Assembly: GCA_020639295.1 (NCBI GenBank)
Contig: JACKGY010000008.1
Coordinates: forward strand, 62,001 to 126,000
Direction: 5' to 3'
DNA length: 64,000 nucleotides
Source: Planctomycetota bacterium
Lineage (GTDB): Bacteria; Planctomycetota; GCA-002687715; DRQF01
Both the position numbers and the translations under genes were made by a program. The notes below the pieces were generated by a model, which saw only the letters and a list, made by a program, of their open reading frames with translations, did no database searches and was not told the DNA's origin. Below, one piece after another: positions 30,644 to 39,676 of this stretch. How positions within the stretch are numbered: the first letter of the stretch is position 1; every line of letters begins with the position of its first letter.

Positions 30644-31720
30644 TCAGGCGACCGCGTGCGGGTTCTGGATCAGGCGCTTCAGCTCCTCGACGTCGGTCGA
30701 ACGGGACAGGGCGTCGTCGAGGGTGATCTGGCGCTTGCGATAGAGATCGTGCAGGGAGGTGTTCATGGTCTTCATGCCCTCCTTGCCGCCGGTCTGGATC
30801 TGCGAGTACATCTGGTGGCCCTTGTTGTCGCGGATCAGGGCCCGGATCGCGGTGTTGGCGATCATGATCTCGGCGGCGAGGATGCGCCCGCGCTGGTTCG
30901 ACAGCGGCACCAGCTGCTGGCAGAAGACCGCCTGGAGCGTGAAGCTCAGCTGGGTGCGGATCTGCTGCTGCTGGTAGGCCGGGAAGACGTCGACGATGCG
31001 GTTGATCGTCTGCACGCAGTCCGAGGTGTGCAGCGTGGCGAAGGTGAGGTGACCGGTCTCGGCCAGCGTCAGCGCGGCCTCGATGGTCTCCATGGTGCGC
31101 ATCTCGCCGATCAGCACGATGTCCGGGTCCTGCCGGAGCACCGAGCGGAGGGCGTTCTCGAAGCTGTAGGTGTCGGAGCCGACCTCGCGCTGGTTGAACA
31201 GGCAGCTCTTGTTCGAGTGGAGGAACTCGATCGGATCCTCGACCGTGACGATGTGCTGCCGCCGCGTGCGGTTGATCTGGTCGATCATCGCCGCCAGGGT
31301 CGTCGACTTGCCCGAGCCGGTCGCGCCGGTGACCAGCACCAGTCCCTTGGGCATGGCGCAGATCCGCTCGCAGACCTCACGCGGCAGGCCGAGATCCTCG
31401 AAGGCCTTGATCTCGTAGGGAATGACCCGGAAGACCGCGCCCACGGCACCGCGCTGCATGAACACGTTGGTCCGGAACCGACCGAGCGAGGCGATGCCGA
31501 AGGACAGATCGAGTTCGTGCTCCTTCTCGAACTTGGCGATCTGCTCGGCGTTGAGGATGCTGTAGACGAGCCTCTTGGTGTCCTTGGGCTCCAAGGGTTC
31601 GCTGGTGGCATCGTTCAGCTCGCCGTCGAGGCGGAACTTGGGTGCTGAACCGGCCGAGATGTGGAGGTCGGAACCACCTCTCTCGACGAGACCTTGCAGC
31701 AATTCCTCGAGTGCGATCAT
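30644..31720 (-). CDS. pilT: Type IV pilus retraction ATPase PilT (copy 1)
   Basis: The protein has 358 residues. It has the N-terminal GGSDLHISAG motif, Walker A GATGSGKST near residue 130, the Asp box VEDPIEF, Walker B IVLIGEMR and the His box LTFATLHTS. PilT forms hexamers at the cytoplasmic face of PilC and drives pilus retraction. Note GEMR instead of the usual GE(L/M)RD in Walker B: here Met-Arg-Thr follows. A second PilT-type gene lies at 46.9-48.0 kb; the two differ in sequence and are not recent duplicates. Confidence 0.93.
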   Translation of the reverse strand: MIALEELLQGLVERGGSDLHISAGSAPKFRLDGELNDATSEPLEPKDTKRLVYSILNAEQIAKFEKEHELDLSFGIASLGRFRTNVFMQRGAVGAVFRVIPYEIKAFEDLGLPREVCERICAMPKGLVLVTGATGSGKSTTLAAMIDQINRTRRQHIVTVEDPIEFLHSNKSCLFNQREVGSDTYSFENALRSVLRQDPDIVLIGEMRTMETIEAALTLAETGHLTFATLHTSDCVQTINRIVDVFPAYQQQQIRTQLSFTLQAVFCQQLVPLSNQRGRILAAEIMIANTAIRALIRDNKGHQMYSQIQTGGKEGMKTMNTSLHDLYRKRQITLDDALSRSTDVEELKRLIQNPHAVA

Positions 31721-31859
31721 GTCTGCTCCTGAAGTCGCGGATCCCGAGCGCCGGGTCCGTGGATACGGACCGACGCAGAGTCCTTTTCGTCATCCAGGGC
31801 AGGCAGTCATGAGGCCTGCATTCTTATGCAGGATCGTCGTCGAAGGGACGGAACTCGGT

Positions 31860-34800
31860 TCAGCGCCGAGGGCTACAGCGGTGTCGATGGCGCCCCGGAC
31901 CTAGGACCAGGACCCGGTCGCCCCCGGCAGCCCGGAAGCCTTCCGGGACCAGGACTTCGGCGCGACAACCGGGCGGCAGATCGATCTCGAACTCGAAGTC
32001 CTCGCCCTGCCGCCAGCGCAGCCGGATGTCGCCTCGAGGGGTCTCGCGCAGGATCTCGGCGCTGGCTCCCGGCCCCCAGGGCGTGGGCGCGATCCGGCTG
32101 AGGCGGTAGGCCGGCTCGTCGAGCACCGGCTGCGGCATGCCGAGGAGGCGGTCGACCTCGGCCAGGACGAAGGCCAAGGGCTGGTGGAGACGATTGCTCC
32201 GTGGGTCGACGGTCCAGCCCTCGGGCAAGGATGCGAGTCCGAGATCGAGCAGGGCCTGGAATGACGGCGAGTCGTGGCCGAGCAGCTTCTCCAGGGCCCG
32301 GCGGGCGAAACCTCGTTCGATCAGCTGGTCGAGCAGGAGCGGAGCCTGCACGTAGCCGCCGTCCATGCGCTCGCCGCCGGCCAGCAGTCGCGACTCCAGG
32401 TCCGCGACCTCCGACTCGTCGCGCGGCCAGCCCTGATGGAGAGCGAGGGCCGCGAAGCCCGGCTCGATCACCCGTCCCGCGGCGACCTCGGCCTGAAGCA
32501 GGCTCCGGAGCCGCGACCTCAGCTCGTCGACCTCGCCCTCGACCCGCTTCGCTTCCTCCTCGTCGCCGAGCACGAGCGCCATGCGGCGAAGGGCGTCGAG
32601 GCCCTCGAGCCAGCCCGAGGTCGCCATGATGGCGATCGGCGTTCGCGCCCGGCCGGGAATGCTGAAGTCCTGCCAGTCCCCGATCCCCTCCCGGAGGAGC
32701 CCGTCGACGCTCCGAGCCCGACACCAGGCGAGCCAGCGACGCAGCGGTTCCCGAGCCCCTTCGAGGCGCGTCCGATCGCCGTCCTCGGCGTAGAGAACGA
32801 GGGGCAGGCTGCCGATGACTCCGGCCCACCAGGGATCGGCGAGACGCGGGGGGCCGTCGCCGACCGATCGGGAGAGGGAGGCGGGGCCGGGTACGATCGA
32901 GGGCACGAAGCCATCCGAGCACTGGCCGGCCTGGATCTCGTCGAGCCAGCGGTCGTACCAGGGCAGGAGGGCGAACCGTCCGAGGTAGGAACGGGCCACG
33001 ACCTGGCCATCGCGGAGCCAGGGCTGGCGCTCGCGACCGGGGCAGTCCACCGGCAAGTCCTGGGCATTGGCGCGCAGCGAGGCCAGGGCCGCCTCGATCA
33101 GGCGAGCGAGCTCGGTCTGGTCCTGACGGAGGCTTGCCGTGGGGCGCAGATCCTGGCCGATCTCGACCGCGCGGATCGCGTCCACGCCGAGGTCGTCGAT
33201 CGCTCCCCGGACGCGCAGATAGCGGAAGGCGCCGGTCGAGAAACGCGGTTCGAAGCGGTCGACCGGCGCCGCCGACAGGATGAACTCGTGGTGCTGGAAG
33301 CGACCGAGTGTGAGCCAGTTCTGGGCGAGGGCATCGATCTCGCCGTGATCGTCCACGACCTCGGCCAGGTCGACCTCGACCAGGCTCCCCTCGGGGCCGG
33401 CGAGATCGAGTCGGATCGTGCCCGACAGGACCCGACCGAAGTCCACCAGGTAGCTGCCGTCAGCGCGCCGCCCGACGACGACCGGGACCACCTCGTCGCG
33501 CGCCACCTGGCCGCCCTCGGCGCGCGACCGGATCTCGATGCCGGCCGGAAGTCCGAGGATGACCGCCGGCTGGTCGAGCGGCTGATCCCCGGCTCGCCGC
33601 CGCGCGTCGATGGTCTCGCCGGAGCGAATGCCCTGGTCGATCACGTCGCCGATCCGCCAGGACCAGCTTTCGTCGCTGCCGACGAGTCGGTCGCCCTCCT
33701 CGTCGAGGATCTGGATCTCGGCGCTGAAGCCCGGGCGGGAGTCCGGCCGGTCCTGCTCGCTTCCGAAGAGATCGGGCTGGCGATCGGCATACCAGCCGGA
33801 GGCGAGATCGACGCTGATCTCGTTCGCGCCCGGCCGGAGATGGGGCCGCAGATCGATGCTGCACAGCAGCATGCGCGACGGCCACCGGCTTCGACCGGGG
33901 GCCAGGCGTTCCCCGGTCACCAGTTCGCCGTTCACCCGAAGGTCGAAGGCTCCGAGGCAGGCGATGCGGATCAGGCCGTCCTCGATCCGGCGTCCGCAGC
34001 CGATCGTCCGGTGGAACCGGAGCACCGGACCGGACGCGCGCCGATCCTCGACCGGACGCTCGACGATGCCGTTGGTCAGGTAGCGCGCCGACCAGCCGCC
34101 CTCCTCCCGCGAGTCCTGCGCATGCACGGGGGCCCGGAGCGCCAGGTTCCTGCCGCCGGCGAAGACCTCGATCTCGGCCAGGGCCAGGACGTCGATGTCG
34201 GCCGCGAAGGGCTCGGCGACCAGGGTGTCGAGGACCAGGAACCGCCCGCGGGCTCCGTGGACCGGGACTTCGAGGCACGTCCGCGCCCCCAGGTCGAAGT
34301 CCTGGCCGCTGGCGTCCATCAGCAGATCACCACCGGTCTCGTCCGGGGCCAGATGGACGTAGAAGCGGCGAGGGAAGCCGACCACGCGCCCGTCCAGTCC
34401 ACCCTCCCGGCTGCGGCAGGGATGGATGACGACCCGATCCGGCGTCACGATCCGCCCGAGGTCGACGACGAGGCGGTGCGGTTGGTCGGGAACGCGAACG
34501 AGACTCCACTGGAATCCCTGGGGCCGCGGCCCGTTCGCGGGCATCACCAGGGGACTGCCGATGAACCGACCGGCGAGGACATCGCCCGGCAGGATACCGC
34601 TACGGAAGCACATCCAGGCGGATGGCCGGAGCGCTCCCGAGGGGCGGTCCTGCACCCAGACGCGCCAGCGATAACGGCCGCGCGAGGTGAGCGGCGGGCC
34701 GCGATAGGGCCGGTGCTGCGTCTCCCGATCGCGAACGAGCCCGCTATCCCAGAGCAGGTGGTCTACCGTCTCGTCGAAGCCACGATGAACCTCGATCCGG

Positions 34801-35033
34801 TAGGCGCACTGGTCGAGATCGAGGCTCGCGGAATCGAGGGCGCGGAGGGCCCAGGAGAAGCGAGGGCTGGCCTCCGAGATCTCGGGCAGGCCATCGAGGC
34901 CGGCGACCCGCAGGCGGAAGGCCTCGAGTCTCGCCGGCGGACCGGAAAGGCCATCGCCCTGCCCGGCCGCGGTCCCGATCAGGACGACGCCGCCGAGCAG
35001 GGCGATGATGAGGAAGCGCGCGATCGTCGTCAT
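31860..35033 (-). CDS. Secreted GH78 alpha-L-rhamnosidase
   Basis: The protein has 1057 residues, with a signal peptide (FLIIALLGGVVLIGTAAG). The order follows GH78: an Fn3-like N-terminal domain (PRFSWAL, YRIEV, RYRWRVWVQD), an inserted discoidin-like region (about 190-310, FLVLDTL, EIEVFAGGRNLAL), the rhamnosidase N domain (about 345-480), then the (alpha/alpha)6 catalytic barrel. DCPGRERQPWLRDGQ near residue 664 corresponds to the family acid motif DCPxRxERxGWxGD. It should cleave terminal alpha-L-rhamnose from polysaccharides outside the cytoplasm. The start is 26 bp after the EF-G-like gene, so read-through is possible although the functions are unrelated. Confidence 0.87.
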   Translation of the reverse strand: MTTIARFLIIALLGGVVLIGTAAGQGDGLSGPPARLEAFRLRVAGLDGLPEISEASPRFSWALRALDSASLDLDQCAYRIEVHRGFDETVDHLLWDSGLVRDRETQHRPYRGPPLTSRGRYRWRVWVQDRPSGALRPSAWMCFRSGILPGDVLAGRFIGSPLVMPANGPRPQGFQWSLVRVPDQPHRLVVDLGRIVTPDRVVIHPCRSREGGLDGRVVGFPRRFYVHLAPDETGGDLLMDASGQDFDLGARTCLEVPVHGARGRFLVLDTLVAEPFAADIDVLALAEIEVFAGGRNLALRAPVHAQDSREEGGWSARYLTNGIVERPVEDRRASGPVLRFHRTIGCGRRIEDGLIRIACLGAFDLRVNGELVTGERLAPGRSRWPSRMLLCSIDLRPHLRPGANEISVDLASGWYADRQPDLFGSEQDRPDSRPGFSAEIQILDEEGDRLVGSDESWSWRIGDVIDQGIRSGETIDARRRAGDQPLDQPAVILGLPAGIEIRSRAEGGQVARDEVVPVVVGRRADGSYLVDFGRVLSGTIRLDLAGPEGSLVEVDLAEVVDDHGEIDALAQNWLTLGRFQHHEFILSAAPVDRFEPRFSTGAFRYLRVRGAIDDLGVDAIRAVEIGQDLRPTASLRQDQTELARLIEAALASLRANAQDLPVDCPGRERQPWLRDGQVVARSYLGRFALLPWYDRWLDEIQAGQCSDGFVPSIVPGPASLSRSVGDGPPRLADPWWAGVIGSLPLVLYAEDGDRTRLEGAREPLRRWLAWCRARSVDGLLREGIGDWQDFSIPGRARTPIAIMATSGWLEGLDALRRMALVLGDEEEAKRVEGEVDELRSRLRSLLQAEVAAGRVIEPGFAALALHQGWPRDESEVADLESRLLAGGERMDGGYVQAPLLLDQLIERGFARRALEKLLGHDSPSFQALLDLGLASLPEGWTVDPRSNRLHQPLAFVLAEVDRLLGMPQPVLDEPAYRLSRIAPTPWGPGASAEILRETPRGDIRLRWRQGEDFEFEIDLPPGCRAEVLVPEGFRAAGGDRVLVLGPGRHRHRCSPRR

Positions 35034-35058
35034 GGGTCGGCGGCGACCGGCTCCTGGC

Positions 35059-37098
35059 CTACTCCTCCTCCTCGCGCGGCTTGAAGGCCGCGATGATCTC
35101 CTGCTGGACGTTGCCCGGCACCTGTTCGTAGCCGGCCTCGTCGTAGCTGAAGGAACCCTCGCCCGAGGTCAAGGAGGTGATGACCCGCGGGTACTCCGCC
35201 ATCTCCGACTTCGGCACATGGGCCCTGATCACCTGCATGGAGCCCTTGGCGTCCATGCCCTGGATGCGACCACGACGCGTGTTGAGGTCACCGGTGATGT
35301 CACCCATGTAGTCCGAAGGCACCACGATCTCGGCGTCGACCATCGGTTCGAGCAGAACCGGGCGGGCCTTGTGCACGGCATCGGCGAAGGCCCGGCCGCC
35401 GGCGATCTTGAAGGCCGCCTCGGACGAATCGACGTCGTGGAACTTGCCGTCGGTGACGGTCACGTGGATGTCGTGGATCGGGTAGCCGGCGATGACGCCG
35501 TGGATCATCTTCTCGCGGATGCCCTTCTCGATCGCGGGCGCGAAGTTGGTCGGAATCGAGCCGCCGACGATCTTCCACTCGAACTCGAGGCCGGAACCCG
35601 GCTCGGCCGGCCTGACGCTGAGGTAGACCTCGCCGAACTGCCCGCGACCGCCGGTCTGCTTCTTGTGCCGGTAATGGCCGTCGGCCGGGGTCGTGATCGC
35701 CTCACGGTAGGGAATCCGCGCCGGGGCCAGGTCGACGTCGATGCCGTAGCGGTCGTGCAGACGCCGGAAGATGACGTTCAGGTGCAGGCTGCTCATGCCC
35801 GAGGCGATGGCCTCGTTGGTGATCGGATCCCGGTGGACCGAGAAGGTCGGGATCTCCTCATCCAGCTTGTGCAGGGCCTCGCTGATCTTGGTCTCGTCGG
35901 AGCGCGACTTGGGCCGGACCGCGACGCTCGCCATCGGCTTCGGGAAGGAGATCTTGCCCAGATATCCCGAGTGCTCGTAGGAGGCGATGGTGTCGCCGAT
36001 GTGCAACGAGTCGATCTTGGTGAGGGTGACGATCTCGCCGGCGACCGCGTCGTCGCCGGTCACCTGGTCCTTGCCCATCGGCAGCAGGATGTGCCCCATC
36101 TTCTCCTTGCGACCGCCCTCCGCGTGATAGAAGAAGTCGCCGGCATGAATGTGTCCGGTGACGATCTTCACGTAGGCGATCTTGCCGACGTGACGGTCGA
36201 TCTGCAGCTTGAAGACCTGACCGAGGAAGGGAGCGTCGAAGCTGATCTCCACCTCGCCCTTGACCTGGGTGCAGGCGCGATCCTCGTAGACCTTCTCCTT
36301 GCCGCGGTAGGCGGTGTTGGGAAAGAAGTCGACGATGGCGTCGAGCACGTCATGGGCGCCGATGTTCTTCTCCATCGAGGTGAACAGGATCGGCACCAGC
36401 TTGCCGTCCAGCACGGCCTTGATGAAGCAGCGCTTGAGGTCCTCCTTGCAGATCTCCTCGCCCTCGAGGTAGCGGGTCATGATGTCGTCGTAGACCTCGA
36501 CCGCCGACTCGACGAAGTTCTGGTAGTACTCCTGCTCGCGAGGGCTGTCGCCGCCGTGATTCTTGAGGATGCGATGCGGCTCGGCGAATCCGTCCCCGAC
36601 CGCGGCCGGCCAGGTCACCGGGATGCAGCACTCACCGAACCAGGACTGGATGTCCAGGATCAGCTTGTCCAGGTCGATGTCCTGGAGGTCGCACTTGGTG
36701 ACCACGATCATCCGGGCGCGCCCCAGCTTCTCGGCCAGGGCCATGGTCCGGCGGGTGTTCACCTGGACGCCGGTATGGGCGTTGACGCAGACGATGACGC
36801 CCTCGCAGGCCGCCATGGCGCCGTAGGCCTCGCCGATGTAGTCCGGGTAGCCGGGCGTATCGATGATGTTGATCTCGCGCTCGTCCCAGACGCAACGCGC
36901 GACCGCGCTGTCGATGCTGTGCCCCTGTTCCTTCTCGAGATCATCGAAGTCGAAGACCGAGGTCTTCTCCTTCACGCTGCCACGCCTCGGCACGGCCTTG
37001 GCCTCGAAGAGCAGCGCGTCGGCCAGGGTCGTCTTGCCGCTGTCACCGTGGCCGACGATGCACACATTCTTGATCTTGTTGGGGAGGTCTCTGGGCAT
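35059..37098 (-). CDS. Elongation factor G-like GTPase (EF-G2 type)
   Basis: The protein has 679 residues in five EF-G-like domains. G1 is GHGDSGKTT near residue 16, G3 is DTPGYPDY, and G4 is TKCD rather than NKxD. The switch-I region reads EQGHSID where true EF-G has ERGITI. Domain IV starts near TTPADGHYRHKKQTGGRGQFGEV, shared with EF-G, and domain V ends with FSYDEAGYEQVPGNVQQEI. These differences place it with the EF-G paralogues of Thermus and Planctomycetota, whose translational role is unsettled. It is not the primary fusA: no rpsL/rpsG/tuf is nearby. GAAGGAG precedes the ATG. Confidence 0.9.
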   Translation of the reverse strand: MPRDLPNKIKNVCIVGHGDSGKTTLADALLFEAKAVPRRGSVKEKTSVFDFDDLEKEQGHSIDSAVARCVWDEREINIIDTPGYPDYIGEAYGAMAACEGVIVCVNAHTGVQVNTRRTMALAEKLGRARMIVVTKCDLQDIDLDKLILDIQSWFGECCIPVTWPAAVGDGFAEPHRILKNHGGDSPREQEYYQNFVESAVEVYDDIMTRYLEGEEICKEDLKRCFIKAVLDGKLVPILFTSMEKNIGAHDVLDAIVDFFPNTAYRGKEKVYEDRACTQVKGEVEISFDAPFLGQVFKLQIDRHVGKIAYVKIVTGHIHAGDFFYHAEGGRKEKMGHILLPMGKDQVTGDDAVAGEIVTLTKIDSLHIGDTIASYEHSGYLGKISFPKPMASVAVRPKSRSDETKISEALHKLDEEIPTFSVHRDPITNEAIASGMSSLHLNVIFRRLHDRYGIDVDLAPARIPYREAITTPADGHYRHKKQTGGRGQFGEVYLSVRPAEPGSGLEFEWKIVGGSIPTNFAPAIEKGIREKMIHGVIAGYPIHDIHVTVTDGKFHDVDSSEAAFKIAGGRAFADAVHKARPVLLEPMVDAEIVVPSDYMGDITGDLNTRRGRIQGMDAKGSMQVIRAHVPKSEMAEYPRVITSLTSGEGSFSYDEAGYEQVPGNVQQEIIAAFKPREEEE

Positions 37099-37132
37099 GA
37101 CTGCTGCTCCTTCAGGTCGGGGCGGGTCCCCA

Positions 37133-37161
37133 AGATTAGGATCGGGGACTTTTCTTGTAAA
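37133..37161 (-). promoter_or_regulatory. Promoter of the EF-G-like gene (TTTACA-N17-TAATCT)
   Basis: On the minus strand the -35 box is at 37156-37161 and the -10 box at 37133-37138, spaced 17 bp. The leader is about 30 nt and carries GAAGGAG before the ATG at 37098. Confidence 0.6.
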
Positions 37162-37507
37162 CCCTCGTCACGGGGGCCGGTCCACCGGGGCTTATTCCCC
37201 GCTGCGCGGCGTTCTCCGCAGCCACGGCGAAGGCCGTGCCAACGAGAGGGAAAATGGGCGAGCGGAAGGCCGCCCGAGCACGGTCGATTCACCATGCGCC
37301 TGGTCGATGGCCGGCGGGCCCTCGGTGACCGAGGCATCCGCGGCGAGGAGGGCTTCCGGGCGCGCGGCGAGGGCGGCGGACCGGGCTCGGATCGTGACGC
37401 GCGAGCGGCGGGAACGAGGCCGGATCCACCGCGATGCCGGACATCGCCGTCCGCCCACCGGTCGGCCTCCCGACCCTGACGCCGGCCCGGGGAGAGAACC
37501 AGGTGGA
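37162..37507. other. 346-bp spacer without a recognisable gene
   Basis: This is GC-rich sequence between the EF-G promoter and the OmpA terminator. Open frames in it have no domain signature and an Arg/Gly/Pro bias like non-coding strands. A degraded gene cannot be excluded. Confidence 0.4.
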
Positions 37508-37535
37508 AGGGCCTCGCGGCAAGCCGCGAGGCCCT
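37508..37535 (-). terminator. Hairpin after the OmpA-family gene
   Basis: The 13-bp perfect stem AGGGCCTCGCGGC/GCCGCGAGGCCCT (37508-37520 with 37523-37535) has only AA between its arms, so a 4-6 nt loop is formed by opening the top pairs. There is no U-tract downstream. Confidence 0.72.
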
Positions 37536-37577
37536 CCTTCATGGCGTCGAGCGCCCGCAGATCACCCGGTCGGGGGA

Positions 37578-38345
37578 TCAGTCGCGATAGAGCAGGATCT
37601 CGACCCGACGGTTGCGGGCGAAGGCCTTCTCGTCGTTGCCGCTCACCACCGGCCGGTGCTCGCCGTAGCCCACGACGCGCATCCGCTTGTCGCTGATCTT
37701 GCGCTCGTTCTTCAGGTAGTCGTGAACACTCATGGCCCGCGCCAGGGAGAGAGCCAGATTGCTGCCCCAGACGTCCTTGGTCTTGCCCAGGGGGCGGGCG
37801 TCGCTGTGGCCCTCGATCGAGAGCAGGGTCCGGGCGTCGCCCTGGACGGCCCTGGCGATGCGGTCGAGCATGCTCCGCCCCTCGGCGGTGAGGGTGTCCT
37901 TCGCGGTCTCGAACATGACCGAACCGGACAGGCGCAGGAGGACCGAACCGTCGTCCTGGGGCAGGACCTCGACGTTCTTCATCCCCTGGAAGCCCTCCGG
38001 GTTCACCACCGCCACCGGCTTCTCGGCCTCGCGGGCGGCACCCGCGGCGAGCTCGCCACGCAGGCGATCGTTCTCGGCGCGGAGGTTGGCCACGTCGCCA
38101 CGCAGGCTGCCGAGCTCGTTCTCGAGCTGATTGGCCTCGTGCTTCTTGGCGTCGAGTTCGCGGCTGAGCGCGTTCTCGACCGAGTTCTTGTCCTGCAGCT
38201 GATCGCGCAGGTTCGAGTTGTCGGACTCCAGTTCGATGGCCCGCCGCTCGAGGGGGGTCTCGTCCTGGTTGCTCGCGCAACCGGCGCCCAGCGCGACGAC
38301 GGTCGCGAGTCCGCACAGAGCCATCTTCCTGATCAGTTTCACCAT
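37578..38345 (-). CDS. OmpA-family peptidoglycan-associated lipoprotein
   Basis: The protein has 255 residues. A lipobox, LGAGC, places a lipidated Cys near residue 23. A coiled coil follows (about 35-100, LESDNSNLRDQLQDKNSVEN). The OmpA/MotB C-terminal domain spans about 125-250, with the peptidoglycan-binding motif IEGHSDARP and NLALSLARAMSVHDYL. The family ties the outer membrane to peptidoglycan. The ATG at 38345 is preferred because GGGAGG lies 9 nt upstream; the ATG at 38354 would touch the ribosome site. The gene follows the prepilin peptidase by 34 bp on the same strand. Confidence 0.9.
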   Translation of the reverse strand: MVKLIRKMALCGLATVVALGAGCASNQDETPLERRAIELESDNSNLRDQLQDKNSVENALSRELDAKKHEANQLENELGSLRGDVANLRAENDRLRGELAAGAAREAEKPVAVVNPEGFQGMKNVEVLPQDDGSVLLRLSGSVMFETAKDTLTAEGRSMLDRIARAVQGDARTLLSIEGHSDARPLGKTKDVWGSNLALSLARAMSVHDYLKNERKISDKRMRVVGYGEHRPVVSGNDEKAFARNRRVEILLYRD

Positions 38346-38379
38346 GGTCACCATCCCTCCCTGGTTGCCTGACCCGACC

Positions 38380-39258
38380 TCAACGGGGCGCGAGCCAGGT
38401 CATCACGAGTTTCCAGATCGCCTCGCCCCGGAGCATGACCACCATCATGCCGAAGGCGAGAAATGGTCCGAAAGGCACGTAACGGTCCTTCCGGATCGCC
38501 ATCACCACCAAGCCGATCAGGCTTCCGACGAAGGAGGCCACGACCAGCACCAGCAAGAACCAGGGCCCCAGCAGCCCTCCCATGCCGGCGAAGAGCTTGA
38601 CGTCTCCGAGTCCCATCGCCGGTTTCCGGAAGGCCTTGCTGCCGAGCCATCCGATCGACCAGAGGAAACCCGAGGCCGCCGCCGCCGAGACGACGCCGTT
38701 CGCCAGCGCGTTCAGGTTGGCGCTCCACTCCCCCATGGCGAAGGGTCGCCAGAAGGAGCTCGGCACTGCCGCCGGAACGAGGAAGGCGAGAGCCGGGGCC
38801 AGGACGATCGCCGGCTTGGTGATGGCATCCGGCAGGATGCGATGATCGATGTCGATCACGCTCAGCGCGATCAGGGTCGAGGCCACGAGGGCGTGGACCG
38901 CGAAGACGCGCCAGGCGGGATCGGTCAGATCGAACCAGGCGATTCGATCGGCATCGAGGTCGATCCCGAGCAGGGCCAGGAACACCAGGCCGGTGAACAG
39001 TTCGATCAAGGGATAGCGCATCGAGATGCGCTTCCCGCAATTGAAACAGCGCCCGCGCAGCAGGACGACGTAGCTCAAGAGCGGGATGTTGTCGAACCAG
39101 CGCAGTTGTACCGAGCAGCGGGGACAGCGCGAGCGTGTCTGCTTCCATACGGAGAGGCACTCGCGAGGCAGACGGTAGATGACGACGTTGAGGAAGCTGC
39201 CGATGAAGAGGCCGAGGATCGCCACGACGAACCAGACCATGTAGCTGACGACGTCCAT
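38380..39258 (-). CDS. pilD: Prepilin leader peptidase / N-methyltransferase
   Basis: The protein has 292 residues with about eight membrane helices. The N-terminal methyltransferase domain has IGSFLNVVIYRLP and two CxxC pairs (RCPRC, RCFNC) that bind zinc. The A24 peptidase aspartates are in SVIDIDHRILPD and MGLGDVKL. It cleaves the leader of the pilin at 27.6-28.3 kb and of other prepilins and methylates the new N-terminus, in the inner membrane. It stands alone between an OmpA lipoprotein and a repeat-filled spacer. Confidence 0.95.
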   Translation of the reverse strand: MDVVSYMVWFVVAILGLFIGSFLNVVIYRLPRECLSVWKQTRSRCPRCSVQLRWFDNIPLLSYVVLLRGRCFNCGKRISMRYPLIELFTGLVFLALLGIDLDADRIAWFDLTDPAWRVFAVHALVASTLIALSVIDIDHRILPDAITKPAIVLAPALAFLVPAAVPSSFWRPFAMGEWSANLNALANGVVSAAAASGFLWSIGWLGSKAFRKPAMGLGDVKLFAGMGGLLGPWFLLVLVVASFVGSLIGLVVMAIRKDRYVPFGPFLAFGMMVVMLRGEAIWKLVMTWLAPR

Positions 39259-39382
39259 GTCCGGTGCGCTGCGCCCCCTCAGTCCTGCTCGCCGCCGTCC
39301 GCAACCTGCCCCGCGGCGGCGGTATTGTCACCTGAAGGGGGGGCAGCCCGGACCGACGGCACCCTCGGAGCGCCGGTTGTTC
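39259..39382. other. Spacer upstream of the prepilin peptidase
   Basis: This 124-bp part of the 418-bp gap should hold the pilD promoter. A GACAAT box lies about 60 bp upstream of the pilD ATG on the minus strand. No gene is seen. Confidence 0.3.
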
Positions 39383-39565
39383 GGAGCGCCGGCCGCCTAG
39401 CCGGCAGGACCGCCGGCCGCCGGCCGGCCTGGATGTCGTCGGGAGCATGCGAACTTCGGCTGCGCAGCAGGCGCTGCGCGGTCCAACCCATGCGCAGCAG
39501 GCGCTGCGCGGTCCGCTCCGGAGCGCCGGCTGCCCAGCCGGCAGGTCCGCCGGCCGCTGGCCGGC
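39383..39565. repeat. Composite intergenic repeat: 46-bp palindromic unit flanking two hairpins
   Basis: A GCCGGC-rich unit of 46 bp occurs at 39383-39428 and again at 39520-39565, with four mismatches. Between the copies, the 24-bp sequence starting TGCGCAGCAGGCGCTGCGCG occurs twice without change (39461-39484 and 39491-39514). Each contains a perfect 7-bp hairpin (GCGCAGC-aggc-GCTGCGC). No coding potential is seen. Confidence 0.75.
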
Positions 39566-39620
39566 TTTCGGCGCCCCGGCGGCGACGCTCCGGCGGTGTG
39601 TCCGACCGCCGATATGAAAT

Positions 39621-39656
39621 GAGAAGGCCCGGTCCCCAGGGGAACCGGGCCTTCTC
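39621..39656 (-). terminator. Hairpin after the Ig-like lipoprotein gene
   Basis: A 16-bp stem with one mismatch (39621-39636 with 39641-39656) closes a CAGG loop. It begins 20 bp past the stop of the minus-strand gene. The tail ATTTCATATC on the minus strand is moderately U-rich. Confidence 0.75.
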
Positions 39657-39676
39657 GATTGCTCAGGAACTTCGGT

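Noticed and set aside
37162..37507. Small gene or pseudogene in the EF-G to OmpA spacer
   Set aside because: Open frames lack any motif, ribosome site or plausible composition.
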